A DNA stretch of 64,000 nucleotides. Source: JAAYED01 sp040772225 (GTDB lineage Bacteria > Chloroflexota > Anaerolineae > UBA1429). A program made the translations under genes and the position numbers. Positions 1 through 10,100 of the stretch are shown in pieces. Position 1 is the first letter of the stretch. Each line of letters opens with the position of its first letter. The DNA is taken from NCBI GenBank assembly GCA_040772225.1, contig JAXGYO010000002.1, positions 1,178,001-1,242,000 of the forward strand, written 5' to 3'. Under the pieces are notes generated by a model that searched no databases, was not told the DNA's origin, and was given only the letters and a program-made list of their open reading frames with translations.

Positions 1-1685
1 CGAAACAGAAACCATTTGACTATCTCAAGCCGGGATCTCGCTTCGGCAGGCCGCCATTCCCGCAGGCTAAAGGACTGGCCCGCGTATCCAAAAGGCGCCT
101 CCTCTGACGCTCGCGGCTCACCGATCAGTACGGTAGCGCCAGACTGCTCACCAACACGCACCGTCGCGTGCGCATTGGGATACTCTCGCAATAGCCATGC
201 CATATGAGGACCCAGGGATTGCTCATAGCGGATGTCCACAGCCCGTGGATCGCCGGCTTCTGTGAGCGAAACGTGCTGCAGGAACGACTCAAACTGCGGC
301 AATACCCCCGAGGTCGGGCCATAGAGTAACGGCTCCCAGGGATCTCGAGCGCGATCGTACGCCAGCGCGACCGAACCTCGGACCGTGAACACCAGCGCCG
401 CGGCAAGAATTAGTGCGACCGCCACACGGCCCGCCGCCAGCTTGCCAGCCCAGGCCGCATACCCACTCAAGACAGCACCCGCCAGTCCCACACCCAGCAG
501 GGCCAACCACAGGTAGGTCGTGTCCAGAGTCTGCAGGTAACCCACGAGTTCAACATAGCAGAGCCCTGCCATGCAAAACCCGGCACCCAGCGCAAGCGCG
601 TCGTACCGGTTGTATGCAAAGAAACGGAGATCCCACAGCCTCTGCAGCGCTCTGCCTGCGAGCAGTGTCAGAGGCACTGAAACGCTGAGCATCCAACGGG
701 CATCGCGGTGACCCATCAGCGTCGCGCATACAAGAGCGATCAGCAGCCAGGTCGCCAGCGCGATCTCTGCCCGGCAGCGGTCCCGCATTCCCTGGTATAT
801 ACCGAACAGGCTCAGTAGTACCACGAGTGGTTCGTAGACGGCGAACACCAGAGGTGTTTGGTAGAGCGGCAGCGCGCTAGACGCGAACAGTGTTCCAAAC
901 CAGCTGCCCAGAACATCTACGGCGTTCCCGAGCCCTCCCGGATTGGCGAGGCCGGTCGTCGCCGCGAGAAACCATGCGAGTAGCAGACTGAGCGCCAGGG
1001 TGCGGCCTGCGCTTTTCTGCCACCGTTCAGTCCATGCTATTCGCTCCAAGATGGGTGAGCCCTGCCAGATGTACAGTCCCGCGAGGAGTGCAGGGATCAG
1101 AAGAGACAGCACCTGCGGGCCTCCCGCCAGAGCCAGACCGAGTGAGGCGCCCGCGGTGCCGGCTACCAACCGACGTGACGCAGGACCAATCTGTCTCATC
1201 AGCGACAGTCCCAGTAGCCCCAAACCGATGGAAACGACCGCCCCATCGGCTGTGCGGCCCGCGTACACCCACATTGGTGAGAACGCCATCAGTGTCGCCA
1301 CGGCCAGCGCCCCCTGCCGTCCCAGCCACGCGCGCTCACGGTAAGGCAGCAAAACGAGTAACGACCCCACCAGAGCTGTAAAAAGCCGCACGGTAGCAGG
1401 GCTGGTTTGGGGTGCAAGGAGCAGTAGCTGAGCATCGAACAGCAGCGGCATGTAGCCCCGTACCGCGACGCTCTCAAGTCCAAGAGCCTGGGCGGCGGCC
1501 AGACCGGTGGCCACCTCATCTGGAAGCAGCGGCCATCGACCCAGCATGGCAACGCGTGCCAGCAGTGCGAGCACCGCCAGCAGGCCGTACAGCGCGACCT
1601 CGACGGTCAACCACGCCGGCCGGCACGCGTCTGCCGTAAGACGAGTAGTCTCTCTAGTTGTGGGAGACGAGCTCTCCTCACACAT
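1..1685 (-). CDS. Agl23-like membrane glycosyltransferase/flippase-associated protein, 3' end cut by the window edge
   Basis: An open frame with no stop runs from an ATG at 1683-1685 to base 1 (561 codons seen). GGAG lies about nine bases before the ATG. The product is a polytopic membrane protein: a first hydrophobic segment near residues 25-45 is followed by a short loop with RWPLLPDEVATG (Asp-Glu pair), which matches the acidic first-loop motif of PMT/GT39 and Agl23-like (TIGR03663) proteins. Many further hydrophobic helices follow. Near the visible C-terminal end, QSFSLREW resembles the 'Y-x-L-R-x-W' segment common near the end of Agl23-like proteins. It is the last visible gene of the surface glycosylation run and begins 61 bases after the YYY gene. 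The likely role is handling lipid-linked sugars at the outer membrane face. The family call is by motif recognition only; a plain GT39 transferase is the alternative. Confidence 0.7.
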   Translation of the reverse strand, partial: MCEESSSPTTRETTRLTADACRPAWLTVEVALYGLLAVLALLARVAMLGRWPLLPDEVATGLAAAQALGLESVAVRGYMPLLFDAQLLLLAPQTSPATVRLFTALVGSLLVLLPYRERAWLGRQGALAVATLMAFSPMWVYAGRTADGAVVSIGLGLLGLSLMRQIGPASRRLVAGTAGASLGLALAGGPQVLSLLIPALLAGLYIWQGSPILERIAWTERWQKSAGRTLALSLLLAWFLAATTGLANPGGLGNAVDVLGSWFGTLFASSALPLYQTPLVFAVYEPLVVLLSLFGIYQGMRDRCRAEIALATWLLIALVCATLMGHRDARWMLSVSVPLTLLAGRALQRLWDLRFFAYNRYDALALGAGFCMAGLCYVELVGYLQTLDTTYLWLALLGVGLAGAVLSGYAAWAGKLAAGRVAVALILAAALVFTVRGSVALAYDRARDPWEPLLYGPTSGVLPQFESFLQHVSLTEAGDPRAVDIRYEQSLGPHMAWLLREYPNAHATVRVGEQSGATVLIGEPRASEEAPFGYAGQSFSLREWRPAEARSRLEIVKWFLF

Positions 1686-1746
1686 TGTGTCTCCTCGTTA
1701 TCATTCCAGCATCTGGCGGTCGCGGTGGTGCCAGGCGAGCTGGATG

Positions 1747-4137
1747 CTACCAGGCGCGCCCATAGACGATATAGGCGTCATTCTCAAAGGCCCGGATCAT
1801 CACGGTGTCCAGCACGTCCAGGACGGCTGGGCCGACGCCGTATTTGTCACGTTCGTCTGGTCCGACCACGATATAGTCTACGCCATATGTCTCCAGCAGT
1901 CGACGAGTCTCGCCGGTATCGTACGCGGTGTAGATGCTCTGCACAACCGTGTCCCTTGCCGCGGGCAAGTCGCCCCTCCCTCGCCACTGACGCTCGTGTC
2001 CGGCCCAACCCAGAAGACTCTGAAGGCCTGTGTGTGCAGAGATCCAATTCTGAGCGGTATAGCTGCCACCTGCCGCTTCAACGATGATCGCCTCAGGCTC
2101 TGCTTCCGAGCGCAGCCATTGGATAAGCGCGTACTGCTGCGGCCGCTGGCGCGCGACATAGTCCGTGCCGTTGAGCGTGGCCGTCCCGGTAAAGCCGTTG
2201 GCCTTGCTAACCGTGGCAGCCGTTGTATAACTCAATCCCCCGAGGATGAGCAGTGCTGACAGAGCCAGCCATGCGCCGTTCAAGACCTTACCCGCACGGT
2301 GCTCTCGCTGCAACTCGCTCAACACATGGTACACGCCATAGGCCCCGGCAAGACTGAGCAGGAGCCATCCTTGATAATAGAACTTGAACACTGTATTCAT
2401 GCGCGAGTCAAAGACATCGCGTAGATAGATGAACTCGACAGACACAATCAGCAAGAGCGCGATCACCACCATCAGCAGAGCAAAAAGTAACCCCGGGGAG
2501 GCTCCTGCACAAGAGCGGCGGGCAGATGCGGTGCCATCGATCAAGAGCAGGCCTGCTAACCCCAGCGTGAAAAAACACAGGGCAGCTGTCCACCACGTCG
2601 CCGCCACCGCGCCTACCGTTGCGAATCCCAGCACGGCGCCCCAGACGAGGGCCAGCGCCGACGGTCTCGCAGCGCGCAGGTCCGCCCAACGCGTCCTCAG
2701 GACTGTCACGAGAAAACACAGTACGAGTGTAAACTGCACGCCAAACATGAGCAGAAACTGCTGGTACTGCGTTTTGATATGCACCGGCACGAGGCCGATC
2801 CCGCCCGCCTGCGAGCGCAGACTGATAAAGAAGGGAAAATAGAAGAGCAATCCGATGATACCGAGCAACGTGGTAACGACTACGCTGTCGCCCAACCATC
2901 GGGAGTCCACGCTGCCTCTGTACCGGGCGATGGCCAGGGCTCCTGAAAAGAGGGCGAGGTAGATGGGATAGTCCCAGGTATTGAGAAAGGCGAGCGCGCC
3001 AAGGATCAAGCCCCAGCAGCAGAGATCCAGCGGGGTCGCGGACCATTGCCGTAGTAGTGTTTCTAGTCGAGCGGATAGCCGCCGCGTACCGGTGAGCGTC
3101 TCATGCGCGCTCTCCTCCCGTTGTCTCGCGCGTAGTAGGAGGTTCAGGGCGAGGGCCAGCGCGAGCAGGACAAAGGGTAGGGCCAGCACATGCGGGTGGT
3201 TGTCCCCCAGCAGAAAGCTAAAGAATGGGAACTCTGAGATCACCTCCTGCGTCGCTCCGCTCAGATCGCGATCGTGAATCACACGCGAGGCGCGCCACCA
3301 CCACCACATGTCATCGGGATACCAGGTGCTGCTGGGCGCGCTCGGTCCAAGATTGCGCACGTCGAACCACCGGTAGAACGCCTCGCTCCCCAGCCCCCGC
3401 GCCCGGATCATCTCCAGCACGCCCTCGAGGTTGCCCATGATAGCGACAAGGGTTGCCCCCAGGAGTCCGTATCTTGTCACCGCCGGCCGCCAGAGAGGAT
3501 GTTCTGACCGCGCGCTGGCCACCATGTCGCACACCAGCGAGAAACTGCCGCTGACCGTCAGGGCAAAGAGGGTGATACCCGTCAGGTTGAACGTGATATC
3601 GCTGGGGAGCGCCGAGAGCCGCGTGAGCATGGCGGACATGACATAGCCCAGGTAATAGTAGCTGATGCTGTAACCCGCCAGCCAGGGATCGTGTGGTGGA
3701 AACGTGTGGCTCTGAAGGATGCCATTGAGAAAGGCAAACTCCATGGGTTTCTCAGTGGCGGCGATCTCGGGATTGTACGCGCGGAAAAGCCCAAAGAGCA
3801 CAAAGCTGACCAGGAACAGTACTGCCTCGATCAGAATGATCCGCCGCAGTCGCGAGACATCCTCGATCAGCGACTGTCCCTGGCGCCAAACCAGCACCAG
3901 CGACACAAGTGCGACGATGCCCAGGGCCAGGGCGGCTGACGCTGTGGTGTTTTGCAGCAGTCCCAGCGTCACGAGTAACCAGAAGATGTAGGCAGAGAGC
4001 AAGAGCCCTACCGGCCGGCGAAAACACACGCCGCGTCCCGGGAGCGCCCGCAACAACACCATGCTGATGGGCAACCCCACGAGGCCAACCAACTCCAGGA
4101 GCAGCCACCAGCGTAACAACGGCACCAGGACCATCAT
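1747..4137 (-). CDS. DUF2298 (Chlor_Arch_YYY) polytopic membrane protein, 796 aa
   Basis: A membrane protein with many hydrophobic helices and the hallmark motifs of DUF2298: EKPME at residues 129-133, FPPHDPW near 146-152, the tyrosine triplet YYYLGY at 160-165, and EFPFFSFLLGDNHPH at 302-316. A C-terminal extracytoplasmic part carries HTGLQSLLGWAGHERQW near residue 710, which is also conserved in both YYY units of the upstream giant gene. Its ATG overlaps the stop of that gene (ATGA), implying translational coupling. The family is found mainly in Chloroflexi and archaea; its biochemical activity is unknown to me, but its context with GT39 enzymes suggests lipid-linked sugar transfer. A second in-frame ATG follows directly, so the start could be three bases later. 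Confidence 0.88.
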   Translation of the reverse strand: MMVLVPLLRWWLLLELVGLVGLPISMVLLRALPGRGVCFRRPVGLLLSAYIFWLLVTLGLLQNTTASAALALGIVALVSLVLVWRQGQSLIEDVSRLRRIILIEAVLFLVSFVLFGLFRAYNPEIAATEKPMEFAFLNGILQSHTFPPHDPWLAGYSISYYYLGYVMSAMLTRLSALPSDITFNLTGITLFALTVSGSFSLVCDMVASARSEHPLWRPAVTRYGLLGATLVAIMGNLEGVLEMIRARGLGSEAFYRWFDVRNLGPSAPSSTWYPDDMWWWWRASRVIHDRDLSGATQEVISEFPFFSFLLGDNHPHVLALPFVLLALALALNLLLRARQREESAHETLTGTRRLSARLETLLRQWSATPLDLCCWGLILGALAFLNTWDYPIYLALFSGALAIARYRGSVDSRWLGDSVVVTTLLGIIGLLFYFPFFISLRSQAGGIGLVPVHIKTQYQQFLLMFGVQFTLVLCFLVTVLRTRWADLRAARPSALALVWGAVLGFATVGAVAATWWTAALCFFTLGLAGLLLIDGTASARRSCAGASPGLLFALLMVVIALLLIVSVEFIYLRDVFDSRMNTVFKFYYQGWLLLSLAGAYGVYHVLSELQREHRAGKVLNGAWLALSALLILGGLSYTTAATVSKANGFTGTATLNGTDYVARQRPQQYALIQWLRSEAEPEAIIVEAAGGSYTAQNWISAHTGLQSLLGWAGHERQWRGRGDLPAARDTVVQSIYTAYDTGETRRLLETYGVDYIVVGPDERDKYGVGPAVLDVLDTVMIRAFENDAYIVYGRAW

Positions 4138-7100
4138 GAGTGGCCCTCCTCGACTCTTAGGAACGCGCCATTATAGCGGTAAAGGTCGACCTGCTCGTTC
4201 CGGTAAATGCGTTCGAGGATTTCCTGCTCCACCAGTGTGTCGAACTTGTCCAGGGCAGCAGGCGTGTACAGCGCGCGCTCAAGTGGTCCCACGTATACCA
4301 GGCGCACGCCTTGCCGCTGGATGATCTCTAGCGCAGTGTCCGGATCCTCGGTGGCAAATAGCCGCTCGGCGTCTGCCTGACGAGGCGCCACCTGTGATGC
4401 TGGACGCTGCTCGTACTGGTGGGCGCCCAGGAGCGCCGGCAGACCGGTGTAGGAGGCGATGCGCAACCCCCCTGCGCGGTAAAAGTCGACCGGGGCCTCC
4501 GCGATCACCGGGTTACCCTCGATGTGCTCCCACATCCAGCTCAACGCCTGGCGATCGTAGCTCATAGCGACAGAAGACGTGCCCCCCGGCGGATCGTACA
4601 CGGCATACTCCATGTAGGCCGTACCATCGAGTGTGTTCCGGGCCGGCGAGCCGCTCGAAAACCTTTCCTGCACGCGTGCTGGCACCGCCGCCAGGGGATA
4701 GATGAGTGCCCCCGCAAGGAGGACAACTAGCCCTGCGTGCCACAGACTGCCATAGAGACCTCGTCGCCGTCTCCTGGATTGCCACAGAACGGGGAGCATG
4801 GCACCCAGAGAGACGCCCAGGAGCACCCACGCCTGGAGCGAAAACTTGAACACGGTGTTCATTCGACGCCAGTCCGAGTCACGCAGAAAATCGGCCAGAT
4901 AGATCCACTCAACCCCCAGCAACACACCCAGGGCCGCCGCGATGAGCAGCCAGGAGAACCATCGTTCCGCATGCTTCCTCTGGGAGACCAGCATTGCGGC
5001 AGCCGAAACCAGGAGCAGGACGAGCACTGGCCAGATCTCACCCCTGCCGCTGGCGGCTGTGAGAACCGCGCCAATGCCCGCAAGGCCGCCGAGCCCGAGC
5101 AACGGCCCCGAAAGCCACGCCAGCCACGACCTGGAGCGCCACAGACGGAGGCTGCCAATCTGCCATCCGAGCCCTCCGGCAAGCAGCCAGAGAAATAGCC
5201 CCCAGATCTCGATGAACGGCGTCACGGTCGTTCGATCTCCGGGCAAGACGCGTTCCAGTCGCAGGTTCTGCGCGCGAAAACTAGCATAGAATGGCGCATA
5301 GGCCAGCACAGCTGCCAGCCCAAGGCCCAATGCCAGCCCAAGGCCGAGCATCGCCCCCCGCAGGGCGCTGCGCCGGTACCCGACATAGATCAAGGTGGCA
5401 GAAGCAATGAGCAGATAGACGGGCAGGTCCCAGGTGTTGGTCACGCCCAGCATACCTAGGGTCAGCACAAGCGCAATTGCCAGCTGCACGAGGCGTGTGC
5501 GAGCGTTCTGGCGCGACTGGATAAAGAGGCCGCACAGCACCAGCACGAGCAGTCCAAACGGCAGGGCCATCAGGTGCGGATGCAGGTCCGCAAAGAGAAA
5601 GGTAAAGAATGGGAACTCGTTAATCGTGAACGGGATGATGCGCGTGCCAGCATACCAGTAGTCAAAGGCAAGCCGGGGGCCGCCTGGCCGTCCCACGACA
5701 CCCAATCCTTTCAGGATACATTCCACGCCACGGAAAAAGCCGGTGGTCTGCCCGGGGCAACCGGCAGCAAGCAACTGCCCAAGATACTGCCATGCAGCTG
5801 ACAGATTTCCAACTAGCGCCACCAGCGCGGCTGCACAAACCCCTTGCCATACGCGCAGCCGCCCCGTTCCGAGTACCGAGCTCCCCAGCACAAAAGCATG
5901 GGCCACGGTCAACGCGAAAAAAGTTGGGACGGCGAGGTTGAAGCTGATCTCTGGAGGCAGCCCTGTGAGCTTGCCCAGCAGGCTCACAAGGTATAGCCCA
6001 TAGTAGTAATAGTTGAGCGTGCCGCCGGCAAAGTAAGGATCGTACGGGGGCAGGTAGGCTGACCTGGAGACGGCGTTCAGCATGGCGATCTCCATCATCT
6101 TTTCGCCGCCGAACCAGGGTTGCCAGAGATCTGGATTGAGCAGTCGCACCAGAACAAAAGCGAGAAAGGCCCCGCTAAAGACCAGTTCGCTGTACAGAAC
6201 CTGGCGCCAGGGGATCGGGCTCTGCCCCGGGCTCTCCCCTCGACGCAGGCGGAAGACGACACAGGCGACAACGGCGACCACGAGCAGGGCGCCCCACGCG
6301 GTACCCGGCGTGTTCTGCAGCCAGCGCAGGCTGGCACCAAGCCACGCGAGGTATCCGGTGAGGATGAGTCCGAGCCCTTTGGCGATGGCATATCCCCTGT
6401 CCGGCCAGTGGGGCGCGAGCCGTGCCGCAAGCGGCCAGGCGGCAAGCCCGATCAACTGCAGAACTCCCCACCAGCAGAGAGCGGCCAGCGCAGCTGAGCC
6501 CGCAGCAAACGTGTTCCATCCACGGGCACTCACGACGGGAAGCGTCTCAACCGGCACACTCAGAAGCAGATCCTGGTTACCGTCTGGGGGCTCAAGGTCG
6601 TCCATCTGCCCGGGGGCCTGCGCAGCGACGCGCGATGGAATCCACTGCCTTGCCAGCCAGTCCGAGAGGGCAGAGCTAGAACTCGTCGATGAGTCGGGCG
6701 AGACCAGACGCACACCGGATCCGAGGACGCGATAGATCGTCACTGGGCCCGCGCTGTATACACGGTCCAGCGTTTCGCCGAGCATGGCGTCGAACTTGGC
6801 CAAAGCGTCCGCGGGGTAGTAGGCGCGCTCCAACTCGCCGACATAGATGAGGCCGACCTGGTACCTGTCCAGCAGAGACAGAGTCTCAGAAATGCTCGGG
6901 CTGGTGTAGATCGCATTCAGATCCGCGAGCCGCCAGTCCACCACGATGGTGCTCAGCGCCGCCCGCTGTTGCTTCTGATGCCAATCCCACCCGATGACCG
7001 AGGGCAGCCCGGTATTGATCGAGATACGGCCGCCCCAGCGGTACAATGGGGTGTTCGCCTCGACGATCACTGGAGATCCCACAATATTGTCCTGCAACCA

Positions 7101-10100
7101 GCGAATGGCCGCTGCGTCGTGAGCCAGCGTCAGCGTCTGTCCATTGTCGTGATAGACGGCTGTGTCCATGTAGGCCATGCCATCAAGTCCGTGCGGAGCG
7201 CTCTCACTGACGCGGTCGCGTACCTTGCCCGGGGTTGCCAGCACGGGATAACTGAACATGCCGATCGCCAGCAGCACCAGGATCCCACGCCACCACCCCC
7301 GTGTTGCTGCCCTGGACTTGACCTGCTGCCTGTCGAACAGATAGGACAGTGCGACAGCTGATGCGATGCCCCAGAGGATCCAGATCTGTAGAGAGAACTT
7401 GAACACAGTGTTCATGCGACCGATATCGCCTTTGAGCACCACCCACTCGATACCGAGGGCCAGCGCCAGCCCGGCGATCGTGAGGACTAGCACATAGCGC
7501 TGCGCGGGCGTACGCCCCCGGGCCGTCCGCTGCCCGCCAAAGAGACCCGCTGCCGCCAGCGCAAGGAGCATTGTCAAGACAGCGCTGACAGGCTCACCCA
7601 GCATAAAGAGCACCAGGATGAACATCATGCCGAGAGCAAGCCCTAGCCAGACAAGCGGATAGAGCAGTGTAGGGTAACGCACCAGCACGCGGCGCAAGCT
7701 CCAGGCGCGTGCAAAGCGGCGCTGGCGTGCCAGACCGAGACGCAAAGAGCGCCACCACGGCGTACGTGCCAACACCGGCCCGCCGGTGGCAAAAAGGAAC
7801 GTGACCAGTACAAAGAGATACGGCAGGTAGATCAGCAGCAGGTCGCCGAGGGTCGTGCGATTCCCATGCCAGAGCTCGATGCTCGTGTAGGCCGTGCCGT
7901 AGTGGGCATGGAAGGGCTGGTACATCAGGCGCGTCAGCGCCACCAGAAGCAGTGTTTGAGTGGCGAGAGAAGCGATCGTGTACCGGCCCCAGCGATCGCC
8001 CGAGTTGCGAGCGCTTATCGCCAGGGCTACCACAGCCAGTGCCACACCTGTCGGCAAGTCCCAGGCGTTAGCACACCAGCTCGCGCCGAGAGTCAGTCCC
8101 AGCAGCAACAGCTCCAGGGCCCGCTCGATTGTTGCGTCTGTGATGCGCCGGGCGTGTCCTCCCGTCCGCGGCGCTCGACCGGTTGCGATGAGGGCCGCAA
8201 GGCCGATGGCCAGCACAAAGAGTGGCATGCCCATCACATGGGCGTGCAGATCTGCATAGAGGAAGGAGAAATAGGGAAACTCGTTGATCTCACCATGTGC
8301 CATGATGCGGCTGGCATTCCAGTACCACCACTCGGGCCGGAATAGCAGCATCTGCTGACCTGTAATGAGGGCATAGACCCCATGCAGGACCTCGCCCAGC
8401 TCTCCAAGCAGGGCAGTATCAGTCAGCCTGCGTCCTGCATCAGCCAGACCCTGCCAGAGCAGCTCGACTTCACCCAGGTTCCCCGCCACTGCGACCAGCA
8501 GCCCGGCACCGATGCCCCAACGCAGGCGCCGTGTCACCCAGCGACTCTCGTCACCCTCCATGGCCGGGATGAGGTGTGTAGCGACAGCAACGCTCCCTGC
8601 AAACACGAATGAGAACAGGCTTGCCAGTGCCAGGTTATACCCGATAGTCGGCAGGATGCCTGTCATTTTGATCAGCGCGGCGATGGGCACCCACCCAAAA
8701 TAGTAGTAGTTGATGTATCCGCCGGAGAACCAGGGGTCATAGGGCGGAAAAGTTGTGCTCTTGATGATAGCATTCAGATAGGCAAGATCCATGGGCTTTT
8801 CGCCGCCCATAGCGGGATGCCAGAGATCGGGATTCCCCTGGCGTATGAGCAGCATGACGATAAATGCGCCGGTGAAGAGCGCCTCCTGTACCAGCAGTGC
8901 GCGCCAGTGTGTGCAAATGAACCCGCCGAGAGTGCGACGCTGTAACCAGGCTGCTCCAGCCGCGGCTGCGCTCAGGAGCATGAGCATCAGGATCAGCGTA
9001 CCCCGATCAAAGCGGCACACGCCTGTGCTGGCCACTAGCCAGTTGAGATAGCCAAAGACGAGTATCCCGAGGATTTTGGCCAGAGTGAATCCGCCATCGG
9101 GCATCCGTTTGAGCGCCGGAAAGGTCAGCGGCCAGGCGACGATCCCCAGGAGCGCGAGACACAGCCACCAGAACAGTGCAGGCACGCGATTGGCCACGCT
9201 GTCACGGGAAAAGATCTCTGACCAGGTGCCCCCCTGGCGTTGCGTGCGCAGTGCCTCTGCGTCCAACAGCAACTGGTTGGGTGCGGACGTAACCTGAGTG
9301 GGCCGGATGCGCACAATGCGCTCAAGATCGTACGCGTCAAAGAGCGCATGGACGGCCTCCATGTCAAAGTCGGCCCGCTTGCGAAAGATAGACACTTTGG
9401 GATGGTCATAGACCGTGAAAGACTCGTCGGCATCGTCATCCACAATCTCGATGCCGAACAACTGCGGGCGCGAGGTGAACGTGGCAACGAGCTCAAAGCC
9501 TAACTCGCCGCTGAAAAGCGCTTCATAGTAGCGCGTCGTCATCGGGTATCGTGTAGGCAGACGCGGGATCGATCCATAGAGCCGGTTGCTGCTGAGCACA
9601 ATATAGTCGGCCTGCTCGATCCAATCGTAGAGCATCGTGCGCTTTTCGGGGATGTCCTCCAAGTAAGGCTCTGTCCGGATCGTCCTGAATACCTGGTCGC
9701 CGATCTTGCCTTCAATATTGAGCGGCAGCGGGTCATCCCAGACCTCGAAAGTCACGCTCGACCCGGCCGGTATGTTCTCGTACATCCAGCGCGAGGCCTC
9801 GATGCGCGTGATCGGGCGTGTGTAGATAGAAGTAAATGCCAGCGCCCACAGAGCAGTACCGATGATCACAACAGCGAGAGTCGCTCCAGCGAGAGCCAGC
9901 GCAAGGCGTCTACCGGAACTGGCAGCGCGATCCCAAAGCCAGATCAGTCCATAGCCCGCAATGAGCGCCATGGTGGGGTAGATGGGCAGCAGATAGCGCA
10001 CCGTCTTGACAAACTGGACGCTCTGGAAAAGGAACGTGAACGTCATCCAGACCCACGGCAAGAGATGCACCAGCTTACCGTGACGCACAAGTTGCCACAG